DNA of 64,000 bases from Acidobacteriota bacterium (GCA_003010405.1 PJLO01000001.1:97029-161028); one strand, 5' to 3'; positions 51,591 through 61,255 are shown, numbered from the stretch's first letter. The notes: generated from the sequence alone by a model not told the origin. Program-made: numbers and translations.

Positions 51591-54500
51591 ATGATGGAAT
51601 TTCATATTTCCCGGGGTGCGCGAGACCGGTATCAGTTTCCGGAAACCCTCTTCTCATTCAACGGTAATGTCGTTTTCGCAAACGTGGGGGCGAGCCGCGA
51701 ACTAGCTCATCGCATGAACCGGGTCCGCGATGTCCAGAAACATCCAGAGCGCACGGTGAACGCCGGCGCGCTGTATGCCATGGGCATCATTGACGAAGCA
51801 AGCCACTTTCTCATGGCGCGTTATCGCGAGCAGTTTGATCCGGGCGTTATGGTCGATGCGCTTCACTTCATCACTGCTCAGGTCGGTTCGGATGCTCTGG
51901 GTAGAATGCTGCTGACGTTCGTCGAGCAGTTCCCTGGCACCAGCGTCTATCGTGGAGAAGAGTCGGCCGAGCAGTGGCTGGCCGGTTCCACCGCTGGCGT
52001 TTCGCATCGTGCCGCGGCGTTCGAGGAGATGCTGCTGCTCTGGATGGCCAACAGTAATCTGGCCTTTCGTCCATTCGGGGAGTTGTTCGAGGACAGCGCG
52101 TTAGCCGAAAAAACCGCTTATCGCAAAGTGGCTGGGTCGTTGCCGGCGTATTTTGCAACGCGTCCGCTGATTCCCATCGAGGGATCCCAGCCGGTGACTC
52201 TGTTCGATTTGCTGCGTGCGCCCGCTGTTTCCTCGCCCAGTTCGTTGAGCGAGCAACTTACACTGGTTCGGAAGAAGTGGAAGGTTCTGCTCGGCGACAG
52301 CCTTGATCGTCTTTTGTTGCTGGCCGGTGACATCCTCCGTGAGGAGGAACTGGCAATCTGGTTGCTCTTCAATCCCCCCGATGCTGACGCGGAGGCAGCC
52401 GCAAGAGCTGCCGCCGCCAGGGCTGCCGAAGAAGCCGCGCGGCGTCGCCGTGAACTCGGACTTCAGCAATGGCCCGGCATGACCAGCCACTCCGACGTGC
52501 CGGTATTCGGCGATCCGGCCCACGAGTATGAGAAGTTCAGCTCCGATGTGGCCTGGATGCCCACGGCGGTACTGATTGCCAAAAGCACCTACGTCTGGCT
52601 GGACCAGCTTTCCAGAAAGTACAGCAGAGCTATTAACCGGCTCGATCAGATTCCCGATGAAGATCTGGACGAACTGGCGCGGCGCGGCCTGAATTCGCTG
52701 TGGCTGATAGGAATCTGGGAGCGCAGCCGCGCATCGCAGACCATCAAGCAGTTGTGTGGAAACAGGGAAGCTGTTGCCTCGGCCTATTCGCTGAGTGACT
52801 ACCGCATTGCGGAAGACCTGGGAGGAGAGGCCGCGTACATCAATCTGCGCGACCGTTGTTACCATCGCGGAATTCGCCTGGCCAGCGACATGGTGCCCAA
52901 CCACATGGGCATCGATTCGCCTTGGGTGGTCGAGCATCCCGATTGGTTTATCTCGCGCCCGGACCCGCCTTATCCCGCTTACAACTTCGACGGCCCGAAT
53001 CTGTCCTCTGATCCCCGGGTGGAGATCAGGATAGAACGCCATTACTACGAACAGACCGATGCCGCGGTCGTTTTTCAGCGCCGTGACCGGCACACCGGCG
53101 AAACCCGCTACATTTACCACGGCAATGACGGAACCAGCTTTCCGTGGAACGATACGGCGCAACTCGACTACCTGAATCCCGCCGTGCGCGAGCAGGTGAT
53201 TCAAACCATCCTGCACGTTGCGCGCCTGTTTCCGGTGATTCGTTTTGACGCGGCCATGACTCTGGCAAAGCGGCATTTCCAGCGCCTCTGGTTTCCCGCT
53301 CACGGCACCAGCGGAGCCATTCCCTCGCGCGCCGAGTGTGGAATGTCCGTTGCGGAATTCAATAAGCACATGCCGCAGGAGTTCTGGCGCGAGGTGGTTG
53401 ATCGCGTTGCGGCCGAGGTTCCCGGCACGCTCCTGCTGGCCGAGGCTTTCTGGCTCATGGAAGGCTATTTCGTCCGTACGCTGGGAATGCACCGCGTATA
53501 CAACAGCGCATTTATGAATATGATGCGCGATGAGGAGAACGCAAATTACCGCTCGGTAATCAAGAACACGCTGGAGTTCGATCCGGACATCATGAAGCGC
53601 TATGTCAACTTCATGAGCAATCCCGACGAGCGAACGGCAATTGACCAGTTCGGCACTGGAGACAAGTATTTTGGCATTGCAACGCTGATGGCGACCCTGC
53701 CGGGAATGCCGATGTTTGGTCACGGGCAGATCGAGGGCTATACCGAGAAGTACGGCATGGAGTATCGCTGGCCGCGCTACAACGAAACGCCGGACGCGCA
53801 TCTTGTGGAGCGTCACGAGCGCCAGATTTCGCCCTTGCTGCATCAGCGCGCGCTATTCGCGGAGAGCAGCAATTTCCTTCTCTACGACTTTTTCTGCGGA
53901 AACGGCACCGTGGATGAAAATGTTTTCGCCTATTCCAATCGTCGCGGCGATCAACGCGCGCTAGTGATCTACAACAACCGTTATTCCACCACGCACGGCA
54001 CTATCGATTATTCGGCAGCCTATGCCGACAAGCATGCCGGTCATTCGCGCCAGCGGCGGTTAAGGGAAGGGTTGGAACTGAATGGCGACCACTCAGTCAT
54101 CCTCGCCTATCGCGACTCGCTGACCGGTCTGGAGTATCTGCGGCGAGCCGCAACTGTTGCCAACCAGGGCCTCACGATTGAACTGCATGCTTATCAGTGT
54201 TATGTATTCCTCGACTGGCGCGAGTTGCGCGTTACCGCTGAAAAGCCCTGGGATCAGCTATGCGACCAGTTGGGGGGGCAAGGTGTTCCAAATCTCGAAG
54301 AGGCTTTACTCAGCCTCAAGTTGCGCCCGGCGCACTCTGCGTTACGCCGTCTGCTGGAGCCAAGGGTTGTGCGCACTCTTGCCGATATCTCCGAACGCAC
54401 CCCGGCTGGTCCCGAGCAGCAAAAGGCTCTGGAGATTCAGCGTGAGGAATTCTTCAATTCCGAGTGGTGGCACACCCGCGAATTCTTGCGCGAGGCGCAG

Positions 54501-55268
54501 TCCTTCTATCGTCAGCATCGCGACGGTGCCGTGGCTGCAAATCCTTTGAGTCCAGCCGAAACGGAGTTGAAATTCCGTGAACGCGCACGCGCCGCAATGC
54601 GCATTCCTGCTCTTGAAGGGCTCTTCCCAGAACTGTGGCCTGCCGCTGCCCGCCGCGTGCTTCCCAGCCTTAGTCCGCAGCTGGTGGCCACCGAGATGTG
54701 GGGACCGGTGATTGCCTGGAGTGTTCTGGCATTGCTCGCCGAATCCATCGATGCGGTTCATCCGGAGCGCGCCGCGCTCGATTTGTTTGATCGCCTGCGG
54801 TTGCGCGAGCCATTGGCGCGCGCCTTTGAGTCGCTGGGATTCGGAAGCGAGGAGAGCTGGCGCGTTGCAGCCAGAATCAAAGTGGCGCTGCTGGTAGGAG
54901 CGAAGGTTTTTGAACCGCGCGTTTCGGCACCTCCCGCAGAGGGCTTGACGATACCGATCTTCTCGCCCGCGCTCTGGCAGGATGCAGATGTTCGCTGGCT
55001 CACCGGCGCTCACGAAGCAGAAGGCCACACGTATTTCGTTAAAGAATCTTACGACGAGTTGCTGTGGTGGCTTCAGATTCCGGCGCTTTGCAGCCTGGCC
55101 ACTGAAGCCGTGCCCGCCCGCAGCGCAATTCAGGAGATCGACCGAAGAGTCAGAGAAGCCGCTAAGCTTGCCGAATCCGCTGGCTACAGGCTTGGCGCAC
55201 TTTTCGAGCGAGCGCCGGAAACGGCAAGTGTGGAAACTGCCGAGGAAGAGCCCTCGCAGAAAGAATAA
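51591..55268 (+). CDS. Very large GH13 alpha-amylase-family protein
   Basis: The roughly 1225-aa protein has an N-terminal region (1-270) without a recognised domain and an Ala/Arg-rich helix at about 260-290. The GH13 barrel (about 300-800) shows region I ASDMVPNHMG (about 432), region II VIRFDAAMTLAKRHF with the nucleophile Asp (about 553) and region III LLLAEAFW with the acid/base Glu (about 617). Region IV, FMSNPDERTAIDQFG, has Pro where NHD normally has His. A helical C-terminus of about 350 residues follows. There is no signal peptide, so it probably acts on intracellular glycogen or maltodextrin. The start chosen is the ATG pair at 51591/51594. Confidence 0.85.
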   Translation: MMEFHISRGARDRYQFPETLFSFNGNVVFANVGASRELAHRMNRVRDVQKHPERTVNAGALYAMGIIDEASHFLMARYREQFDPGVMVDALHFITAQVGSDALGRMLLTFVEQFPGTSVYRGEESAEQWLAGSTAGVSHRAAAFEEMLLLWMANSNLAFRPFGELFEDSALAEKTAYRKVAGSLPAYFATRPLIPIEGSQPVTLFDLLRAPAVSSPSSLSEQLTLVRKKWKVLLGDSLDRLLLLAGDILREEELAIWLLFNPPDADAEAAARAAAARAAEEAARRRRELGLQQWPGMTSHSDVPVFGDPAHEYEKFSSDVAWMPTAVLIAKSTYVWLDQLSRKYSRAINRLDQIPDEDLDELARRGLNSLWLIGIWERSRASQTIKQLCGNREAVASAYSLSDYRIAEDLGGEAAYINLRDRCYHRGIRLASDMVPNHMGIDSPWVVEHPDWFISRPDPPYPAYNFDGPNLSSDPRVEIRIERHYYEQTDAAVVFQRRDRHTGETRYIYHGNDGTSFPWNDTAQLDYLNPAVREQVIQTILHVARLFPVIRFDAAMTLAKRHFQRLWFPAHGTSGAIPSRAECGMSVAEFNKHMPQEFWREVVDRVAAEVPGTLLLAEAFWLMEGYFVRTLGMHRVYNSAFMNMMRDEENANYRSVIKNTLEFDPDIMKRYVNFMSNPDERTAIDQFGTGDKYFGIATLMATLPGMPMFGHGQIEGYTEKYGMEYRWPRYNETPDAHLVERHERQISPLLHQRALFAESSNFLLYDFFCGNGTVDENVFAYSNRRGDQRALVIYNNRYSTTHGTIDYSAAYADKHAGHSRQRRLREGLELNGDHSVILAYRDSLTGLEYLRRAATVANQGLTIELHAYQCYVFLDWRELRVTAEKPWDQLCDQLGGQGVPNLEEALLSLKLRPAHSALRRLLEPRVVRTLADISERTPAGPEQQKALEIQREEFFNSEWWHTREFLREAQSFYRQHRDGAVAANPLSPAETELKFRERARAAMRIPALEGLFPELWPAAARRVLPSLSPQLVATEMWGPVIAWSVLALLAESIDAVHPERAALDLFDRLRLREPLARAFESLGFGSEESWRVAARIKVALLVGAKVFEPRVSAPPAEGLTIPIFSPALWQDADVRWLTGAHEAEGHTYFVKESYDELLWWLQIPALCSLATEAVPARSAIQEIDRRVREAAKLAESAGYRLGALFERAPETASVETAEEEPSQKE

Positions 55269-55279
55269 GCCGAACGCTA

Positions 55280-55529
55280 GGTGGCCCATTCAAGCCTTCT
55301 TTTGGCTTGAGTGGGGCAGGGTACCGGAGAGATCCCCGGCACCGGAGTTAAAGCGCTTTCGCGAATGCGTCCGTAGTCATTTTTTGCGAAGAACTGGGAA
55401 TTAAGCAGTCTTCGCCACTACGCAACCGGCAGTGAAGGACGAGAAGAGGTCCAGTCCAATGACGGATCATTAAACGTGAGCGCTTAAGCTACCTCACTCA
55501 AGCCAAAAAAAGGCTTGAATGGGCCACCT
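55280..55529. repeat. 250-bp element bounded by 35-bp inverted repeats (MITE-like)
   Basis: The arms are 55280-55314 and 55495-55529, identical in 34 of 35 positions in inverted orientation. Each starts AGGTGGCCCATTCAAGCC from the outside and each is itself a hairpin (CAAGCC / GGCTTG around a 7-nt T or A run). The 180 bp between them has no ORF of note. The structure fits a small non-autonomous element or a pair of REP-like units. I saw no flanking target duplication. Confidence 0.75.
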
Positions 55530-55819
55530 GTCCGAGGAAGTACACTAGATCTAAACCAAGACAATTGGGTCACTATTCGAAGTCTGTACGATTTGTTGAT
55601 TGCTGGTGCCTGGAGATCCAAGCCTCTCGCATTTTGCGCGGGCGTCATCTGCAAGCATTTCAGCTACTTAGTTCAAACGCCGAATACAGCAAAGACGATA
55701 ACTGACAGATTACAATCGACTTTTGACCTTAGAGCGGTGTATCCTCATTGTCACCCAACACTCAATGAACCCGGGGATCTCGATACATCCGGGACGCGGC
55801 TGAAAGGAATACTGTAGGC
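55530..55819. other. Upstream region of the sdh operon
   Basis: No gene is supported. The sdh promoter should lie here, but I could not find a convincing -35/-10 pair. The ribosome site is AAAGGAAT, 16 nt before the sdhA ATG. Confidence 0.4.
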
Positions 55820-57535
55820 ATGCAGGAAATCACTCATGATGTAATCATTTTTGGGACCGGGCTCGCCGGGCTAAGGGCTGCGGTTGAAATCAGCATCCAA
55901 ACCAAGGGCAAAGCCGACATCGGTCTTGTTTCCAAAGTGCAGATAATGCGTGCGCATTCCGTCTGCGCCGAAGGCGGTACTGCTGCGGTCATGCGTCCAG
56001 AAGAAGGCGATAGCTTCGAACTGCATGAGTGGGATACCAACAAGGGTTCCGATTTCCTTGCGGATCAGGATGTAGTTGAACGTTTTGTCGCAACCTCGCC
56101 CGGTGAAATCCGGTTGCTCGAACACTGGGGCGTGCCGTGGTCGCGTCGTGAAGACGGCCGCGTCATGCAGCGCCCATTCGGTGGACACACCTTTCCCCGC
56201 GCCTGTATGGCTGCCGACAAGACCGGCTTCTTTGAGATGCAGGCTCTTTACGACACCCTGGTCAAGTTCAACAACTTCACCCGCTACGACGAAGGTTTCG
56301 TTACCTCGATGTTGGTTGAAAACGGACGCTTTGCCGGTCTTACCCTGTACGATGCGCCAACCGGTGAGTTCAACATCATTCGTGGCAAAGCCCTGTTGAT
56401 GGCTTCTGGTGGTCTCGGAAATCTTTACGGTTTCACCACCTATTCGCAGACGGTTACGGGCGACGGCCAGGCGATTGCTTTCCGCGCCGGTCTGGCTCTG
56501 GAAGACACTGAGTTTCTTCAATTCCATCCCACGGGCCTGGTGCCTTCCGGCATTCTGATGACCGAAGGCTGCCGTGGTGAAGGCGGATATCTGCGCAATA
56601 ACAAGGGCGAGCGCTTCATGGAAAAGTACGCTCCCAAGATGATGGAGCTTGCGCCACGCGATATCGTCTCCCGTTCAGAGATGACGGAAATTCTGGAAGG
56701 CCGTGGCTTTAAGGGGCCGGACGGACTCGACTACGTCCACCTCGATCTGACCCACCTTGGCGCCGATGTCATCAACAAGCGGCTGCCTTTGATCCGCGAA
56801 GTCTGCATCAAGTTCCTCGGTCTTGATCCGATTACCGATCAGATTCCAATCCGCCCCGTGGCCCACTACTCAATGGGTGGTATCGAAGCCGACATCAATG
56901 GCCGCACCCAGGCTGAGAACATCTGGGCAGCCGGTGAAGTCGCCTGCCATTCCATGCACGGAGCAAATCGTCTGGGATGCAACTCGACTGCGGAATGCCT
57001 GGTCTGGGGCGGTATTACCGGCGGCGAAATTTCGAAGTATCTCGCAACTGGACCGGCGCTCAGCCCGGTTCCGATGGAGAAGGTTCAGAAAGAAGAAAAC
57101 CGCATTTTCAATGGTCTTCTGCAACAGGAAGGGACCGAGAGCCCTGCCGCGATTCGTCGCGAGCTGCGCTCTGTCATGGACCAGCACGCAGGTGTTTATC
57201 GTACGGGTGAGCTGCTGCAGTGCGGTCTCGAAAAGGTCCGCCAGTTACGCGAGCGCTTCAAGAACATCCGCATCGAAGACAAGAGCCGCGTTTATAACAC
57301 GAATCTGATTCAGGCTCTCGAAACCGAAAACCTGATGGATCTCGCCGAGGTGCTGCTCATGTCGGCTCTGGCGCGCGAGGAATCGCGTGGCGGGCACGCG
57401 CGAACGGATTTCCCGACCCGCGACGACCAAAGGTTCCTTGCACACACGATGGCCTACTACACCGGCGGCAAGCCCCGTCTCGAGTACAAGCCTGTTGCGA
57501 TCACCAAATGGAAGCCGGTCGAGCGCAAATACTAA
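55820..57535 (+). CDS. sdhA: Succinate dehydrogenase/fumarate reductase flavoprotein
   Basis: SdhA oxidises succinate and carries covalent FAD. The 571-aa protein starts [19 protein letters not shown] (FAD fold), and the likely FAD-linked His is His46 in [35 protein letters not shown] and the active-site Arg in [18 protein letters not shown] follow. SVCAEGG and the spacing resemble fumarate-reductase-type FrdA more than mitochondrial-type SdhA. It is first of four genes in the order A-C-D-B. The direction of catalysis cannot be settled from the sequence. Confidence 0.93.
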   Translation: MQEITHDVIIFGTGLAGLRAAVEISIQTKGKADIGLVSKVQIMRAHSVCAEGGTAAVMRPEEGDSFELHEWDTNKGSDFLADQDVVERFVATSPGEIRLLEHWGVPWSRREDGRVMQRPFGGHTFPRACMAADKTGFFEMQALYDTLVKFNNFTRYDEGFVTSMLVENGRFAGLTLYDAPTGEFNIIRGKALLMASGGLGNLYGFTTYSQTVTGDGQAIAFRAGLALEDTEFLQFHPTGLVPSGILMTEGCRGEGGYLRNNKGERFMEKYAPKMMELAPRDIVSRSEMTEILEGRGFKGPDGLDYVHLDLTHLGADVINKRLPLIREVCIKFLGLDPITDQIPIRPVAHYSMGGIEADINGRTQAENIWAAGEVACHSMHGANRLGCNSTAECLVWGGITGGEISKYLATGPALSPVPMEKVQKEENRIFNGLLQQEGTESPAAIRRELRSVMDQHAGVYRTGELLQCGLEKVRQLRERFKNIRIEDKSRVYNTNLIQALETENLMDLAEVLLMSALAREESRGGHARTDFPTRDDQRFLAHTMAYYTGGKPRLEYKPVAITKWKPVERKY

Positions 57536-57613
57536 CCCTGCATTGAGCCGGACACAGCGCGGACTGCGGTCCTCAGCGCTTCCGGTGTAGACATTAAAAA
57601 GACGGAGGCCGAA

Positions 57614-58051
57614 ATGGCTGATCTTCATAGGCACGATAATCGGTTGGGTGTGTGGGGCTGGTTAGGAGGCGGACGCTGGGGCGTCGAACGTTATGCCTAC
57701 ATCCTGCACCGCGTGACTGGACTGGGAATTCTTCTCTATCTCTTGATGCACACTGTTGTCACCAGCCTGCGCGTCCGGGGAATCTATTTGTGGACCGACG
57801 GTGGCTTCCTCCATCAGCCGATTTTCAAGTTCGGAGAGTTTCTGGTAGTCGCTGCATTTGCCTTCCATGCCTTCAATGGCATTCGCCTGGTGCTTGTAGA
57901 GCTCGGTTTCGCGGTTGGAAAGCCAATCGAGCCGGTGTATCCCTACAAGACTTCATTGGGTGTGCAGCGCCCACTGCTTATCGTGGTGATGCTGCTGGCA
58001 TTCATTTTCCTGGCGGTTGGTGGTTATAACTTCCTGGGTTTGGCAAAATAG
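57614..58051 (+). CDS. sdhC: Succinate dehydrogenase cytochrome b subunit (SdhC-like)
   Basis: The 145-aa membrane protein has three helices. The first holds the heme-type His in YILHRVTGLGILLYLLMHTV (two His residues, about 32 and 46). A further His lies in FAFHAFNGIRLVLVELG. It anchors SdhAB and passes electrons to quinone. It is 78 bp after sdhA and 12 bp before sdhD. Confidence 0.88.
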   Translation: MADLHRHDNRLGVWGWLGGGRWGVERYAYILHRVTGLGILLYLLMHTVVTSLRVRGIYLWTDGGFLHQPIFKFGEFLVVAAFAFHAFNGIRLVLVELGFAVGKPIEPVYPYKTSLGVQRPLLIVVMLLAFIFLAVGGYNFLGLAK

Positions 58052-58063
58052 GAGCTAAAAGAC

Positions 58064-58450
58064 ATGAGCAACGGAACAAAATTTTGGACTTGGCACATGG
58101 CAGCTGGCGTAGCGCTCCTTTTCTTGCTGGGCCTGCACATGCTTATCATGCACTTCGGCGGATCGGTACACCTGTTTGCGCCTCACGGTTCTGAGGCTGT
58201 TTCGGTTGAGAACAGCCAGTGGCGCGACGCACATACCTTCTTCGCGATTACCTACATCCTTATGCTCGGTGTAGGTCTCTACCACGGGCTCTATGGTCTT
58301 CGCACAATTCTCCTTGAGCTCACGCTCAAACCCGCAGTGGCAAAGACGGTAACGGCCTTTCTGGTTCTGGTCGGCCTGGGCTTGTTCGGGTTTGGATCCT
58401 GGGCTGCTTGGGCAGCACATACGATTGCGATTGCGGGAGGGAAGGGGTAG
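58064..58450 (+). CDS. sdhD: Succinate dehydrogenase membrane anchor subunit (SdhD-like)
   Basis: The 128-aa protein has three transmembrane helices with His-rich FLLGLHMLIMHFGGSVHLF and GVGLYHGLYGLRTILLE, likely heme ligands. Together with SdhC this suggests a di-heme membrane part. The stop is 2 bp before sdhB. Confidence 0.85.
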   Translation: MSNGTKFWTWHMAAGVALLFLLGLHMLIMHFGGSVHLFAPHGSEAVSVENSQWRDAHTFFAITYILMLGVGLYHGLYGLRTILLELTLKPAVAKTVTAFLVLVGLGLFGFGSWAAWAAHTIAIAGGKG

Positions 58451-58452
58451 TC

Positions 58453-59301
58453 ATGGCGGAATCCAACAAGATTGTTAATTTTCACGTTACGCGTTATAAC
58501 CCGGAAAAGGATGTTAAGCCTTACATCCAGACCTACAAAGTCGAAGTGACGGACGGCATGACCGTCCTTGACGGACTTCACTGGATCAAGGAACATCTTG
58601 ATCCCACGCTGGTCTGGCGTTACTCATGCCGCATGGGTATCTGCGGCTCCTGCGGAATGCTGATCAATGGCAGCCCGACCCTGGCCTGCAACACCCAGAT
58701 CTCGCATCTCGGGGGTATGGACATTACGGTCGGCCCACTGCCGAACTTTGAGATCATTCGCGACTTGGTTCCCGATCTTGCCTCGATGTTTGACAAGCAC
58801 GCTTCGGTTAAGCCGAACATCATTCGCGATGAGGCGGATTTAGTGAGCCGTCAGGGCGAGTTTTATCAGTCTCCCGAACAGCTCGAAGAGTTTTTGCAGT
58901 TCACTTTCTGCATTAAGTGCGGCTGCTGCATGGCCGCCTGTCCGACCCTTGCAACTGATGTGCGCTATCTCGGTCCCATGCCGTTAACCGCGCTCCAGCG
59001 CTATAACACGGACACGCGTGACGAAGGCTTCGACATACGAGCCAAGATTGCCGGAGGAGATGGCGGAGCTTTCAGCTGCCACTATGCCGGAGAGTGCTCG
59101 CGCGTTTGTCCCAAGGGCGTCGATCCCGCAAAGGCAATTCAGCTCCTCAAGCGCAAGCTTGTGCTCGATTACCTGCATCTGGCCAGCAAGAAGCAGCCCT
59201 GCAAGAAACTGGAAGGTCCCGGCCACGGAAAACTTCTGCCGAACATGAACCCGCCGGCGAGGACCGTCGTTCAGGATGCTCCGGCAGAAACCAACAAGTA
59301 A
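58453..59301 (+). CDS. sdhB: Succinate dehydrogenase iron-sulfur subunit
   Basis: The 282-aa protein carries a plant-type [2Fe-2S] site (YSCRMGICGSCGMLINGSPT, with a further Cys in LACNTQ). Two bacterial-ferredoxin Cys sets follow: FCIKCGCCMAACPT and CHYAGECSRVCPKGVDP. It relays electrons from SdhA to the membrane subunits. The ATG at 58453 starts the conserved part; the longer frame to 58408 lies in sdhD. A strong terminator at 59328 ends the operon. The C-terminal about 30 residues are a basic, Pro-containing extension. Confidence 0.94.
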   Translation: MAESNKIVNFHVTRYNPEKDVKPYIQTYKVEVTDGMTVLDGLHWIKEHLDPTLVWRYSCRMGICGSCGMLINGSPTLACNTQISHLGGMDITVGPLPNFEIIRDLVPDLASMFDKHASVKPNIIRDEADLVSRQGEFYQSPEQLEEFLQFTFCIKCGCCMAACPTLATDVRYLGPMPLTALQRYNTDTRDEGFDIRAKIAGGDGGAFSCHYAGECSRVCPKGVDPAKAIQLLKRKLVLDYLHLASKKQPCKKLEGPGHGKLLPNMNPPARTVVQDAPAETNK

Positions 59302-59327
59302 GCCAAAGCTGCCAAGCGACATGACAG

Positions 59328-59361
59328 AGAGCGGAGAAACGATCACTTCTCCGCTCTTTTT
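59328..59361 (+). terminator. Intrinsic terminator after sdhB
   Basis: AGAGCGGAGAA (59328-59338) pairs perfectly with TTCTCCGCTCT (59347-59357), followed by TTTT. It is the end of the sdhACDB operon. Confidence 0.92.
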
Positions 59362-59446
59362 GTGTTTCAGTGCTTGAACGGAACAAAATCTCCGGCACTA
59401 TGCTGCTCTTCTGACGAATGCGCCTCCTTTCGTCTAAACTTTTCTC

Positions 59447-59959
59447 ATGCGAGTTTTGGGAATAGATTGTGGCGGTGAATACACCGGTTTTGGAGTGGTG
59501 GAGGGCAATGGACGCGCGCTAACCTGCCTTACCTCGGGAGCTATCCGGCTCTCTCCGCGCGAGGCCCTGGAAACTCGCCTGAAGAAAGTTTTCGACGGAC
59601 TCTCGGAACTGATTGTGAAATACCAGCCCGAGGTCGTTGCAATTGAGGATGTCTTTTATTCCGTAAATGCCAAGAGCGCTTTAAAACTAGGGCACGTGCG
59701 TGGCGTAGCCATGATGGCGGCAGCGCAGCACGGTTTGCCCGTTGTTGCTTACGCACCGCTCAACGTCAAGTCAGCCGTAGTTGGTTATGGCCGTGCGGAG
59801 AAGTCGCAGGTGCAGATGATGGTGGCGCGCTTGCTTCATCTCGACAAAACTCCGCAGCCAGCCGACGCCGCCGATGCCTTGGCCATTGCGATATGCCATA
59901 TTCACATAGCAGCCACGGTGCAAAGGCAAGCCTCTTCATCGAGTGCCCCTGAGAAGTGA
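59447..59959 (+). CDS. ruvC: Holliday junction endonuclease RuvC
   Basis: RuvC cuts Holliday junctions. The 170-aa protein has the four acidic residues: Asp in VLGIDCGGEYTGFG (about 7), Glu in VVAIEDVFYSVNAKSALKLG and two Asp in ADAADALAIAICH. LGHVRGVAMMAAAQHGLPV is family-conserved. The length is typical. No ruvA or ruvB gene is adjacent. It stands alone after the sdh terminator. Confidence 0.93.
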   Translation: MRVLGIDCGGEYTGFGVVEGNGRALTCLTSGAIRLSPREALETRLKKVFDGLSELIVKYQPEVVAIEDVFYSVNAKSALKLGHVRGVAMMAAAQHGLPVVAYAPLNVKSAVVGYGRAEKSQVQMMVARLLHLDKTPQPADAADALAIAICHIHIAATVQRQASSSSAPEK

Positions 59960-60101
59960 TGCTGGTGAACTAAACACAGAGCAGCGTCGGCCTCTAACGC
60001 TCGAGATCTCGTCAAGCAACTTTCTGAAAACAATATGGGTATTTACCCGAGTCTTTTTCTGCGCAATGGGGTTATGATTTAGTGAAGGCGGGAGTCAAGC
60101 C

Positions 60102-61178
60102 ATGTTCACCAGCAGAGATCGTTTTCCTTGGTTGAGCGGAGTACTCTTCGGCTTGTTGGCTTTGCCAGCTTATGCTTTTGGCGTACGTAGCGTCAGCATC
60201 TCGGGGCCGACCGGGGATCCGCTTGCTATCATTCAACCCTCCAATATTTATTCCACAGTCCAGACCGCGCCGCCGCGGAGCAGCTCTGGCGGGCAGTATA
60301 TCTTAGCTCAAGGCGATTTCTCCGGCGGATCTTCTACTCCTGGCATCTTAGGTGCAGGCCCTGCAGGAGCTGCGGTTTACGACAGTGGTTGGAGTGGATC
60401 TGCCACCTCTGGAAGCGGCAATTATCAAAGCAATATTATACAGAGTAGCGCTCCGACCCGAGTGGACACTTGGAGCCCTGGACCTCAGGGGCCTAATTAC
60501 CAAAGTACCAATATACAGAATAGCGCTCCGACCCGAGTGGACACTTGGAGCCCTGGACCTCAGGGCCCTAATTATCAAAGCAATATTATACAGAGTAGCG
60601 CTCCGACCCGAGTGGACACTTGGACCCTGCGGAGCAACTCTGTCGGGCGGGTTACCTTGGCACAAGGCGACTTCTCCGGCGGGTCTTCTACTCCAGGCAT
60701 CTTAGGTGCTGGCCCCGCAGGAGTTGCGGTTTACGACAGTGGTTGGAGTGGAAGTGGGTGGAGCGGATCTGTCACCTCTGGAGCTCAGGGCGGTAATTAC
60801 CGTGGGGGGAATCAGGGCGGCTACTCCGTTGTTTATGGTCCTGCTCCGGTTCCCGGAGCCCAGGGCGGTGAATACACCATTTTGTATGGGACGGCCGGCG
60901 ACGTCGGTCGTTACGGTTCGTTCACCGGTTATAAGAGTTCGTACGGCGGCTTTTACGGTTCGTACGGTTCCTACACCGATTACTACAGTTCTTACACTTA
61001 CAACGATATACCCGGTTACAGCCTCGTCTGGCAGCCTTATAGTGGGGCGTATGGAGCTATTGCCCCGGGCATTGGAGCGTATCCTTACCCCTGGGGCTGG
61101 ACCCCGCTTTCCGCTGGCAGTTGGGCTAACTGGTGCTGTTTCGGCACACGCTTTTGGTCGTGGTACCTCACTCCTTAG
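60102..61178 (+). CDS. Secreted Gly/Ser/Tyr-rich repeat protein, paralogue of the FecR-domain gene
   Basis: The 358-aa protein has a signal peptide (WLSGVLFGLLALPAYAFG). It carries a 25-aa tandem repeat in three copies (NYQSNIIQSSAPTRVDTW unit, residues about 107-178). Two copies of a longer segment (LAQGDFSGGSSTPGILGAGP) flank the tandem. A Tyr/Gly/Ser-rich tail ends in NDIPGYSLVWQPYSG and YPWGWTPLSAGSWANWCCFG. The tail matches the DIPGYGMVWQP region of the gene at 61772, but the FecR domain is missing. A related upstream sequence shows the two are duplicates. It is probably surface or extracellular; the function is unknown. Confidence 0.72.
   Translation: MFTSRDRFPWLSGVLFGLLALPAYAFGVRSVSISGPTGDPLAIIQPSNIYSTVQTAPPRSSSGGQYILAQGDFSGGSSTPGILGAGPAGAAVYDSGWSGSATSGSGNYQSNIIQSSAPTRVDTWSPGPQGPNYQSTNIQNSAPTRVDTWSPGPQGPNYQSNIIQSSAPTRVDTWTLRSNSVGRVTLAQGDFSGGSSTPGILGAGPAGVAVYDSGWSGSGWSGSVTSGAQGGNYRGGNQGGYSVVYGPAPVPGAQGGEYTILYGTAGDVGRYGSFTGYKSSYGGFYGSYGSYTDYYSSYTYNDIPGYSLVWQPYSGAYGAIAPGIGAYPYPWGWTPLSAGSWANWCCFGTRFWSWYLTP
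60306..60760 (+). repeat. Internal repeats of the secreted protein gene
   Basis: Three tandem 75-bp units start at 60420, 60495 and 60570 (the last is incomplete and ends about 60635). They are flanked by two copies of a roughly 97-bp segment at about 60306-60402 and 60657-60753. The units are in frame (25 codons) and nearly identical, so the expansion is recent. Confidence 0.85.
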
Positions 61179-61214
61179 CAATATTGGAGTTGCAAGACGC
61201 TCATCGAAAGCAGT

Positions 61215-61255
61215 CCGGACGAGATGCGCCGTACCCGGTTAGGACAAGACGACGC
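61215..61255 (+). ncRNA. Guanidine-III riboswitch (ykkC-III)
   Basis: The 41-nt segment matches the ykkC-III core as I recall it from the Thermobifida fusca structure, in three blocks: CCGGACGAG (61215-61223), TGCGCCGTACCCGG (61225-61238) and AGGACAAGACG (61241-61251). The two helices form: CCGG (61215-61218) with CCGG (61235-61238), and the pseudoknot GCGCC (61226-61230) with GACGC (61251-61255), with one C/A mismatch. It ends 13 nt before the start of a guanidinium-exporter gene, its usual target. It would turn on export when guanidine is bound. Confidence 0.92.

Noticed and set aside
60420..60635. CRISPR-like repeat array
   Set aside because: The 75-bp units are directly abutting with no spacers and code in frame for a repeat protein; no cas genes are present.
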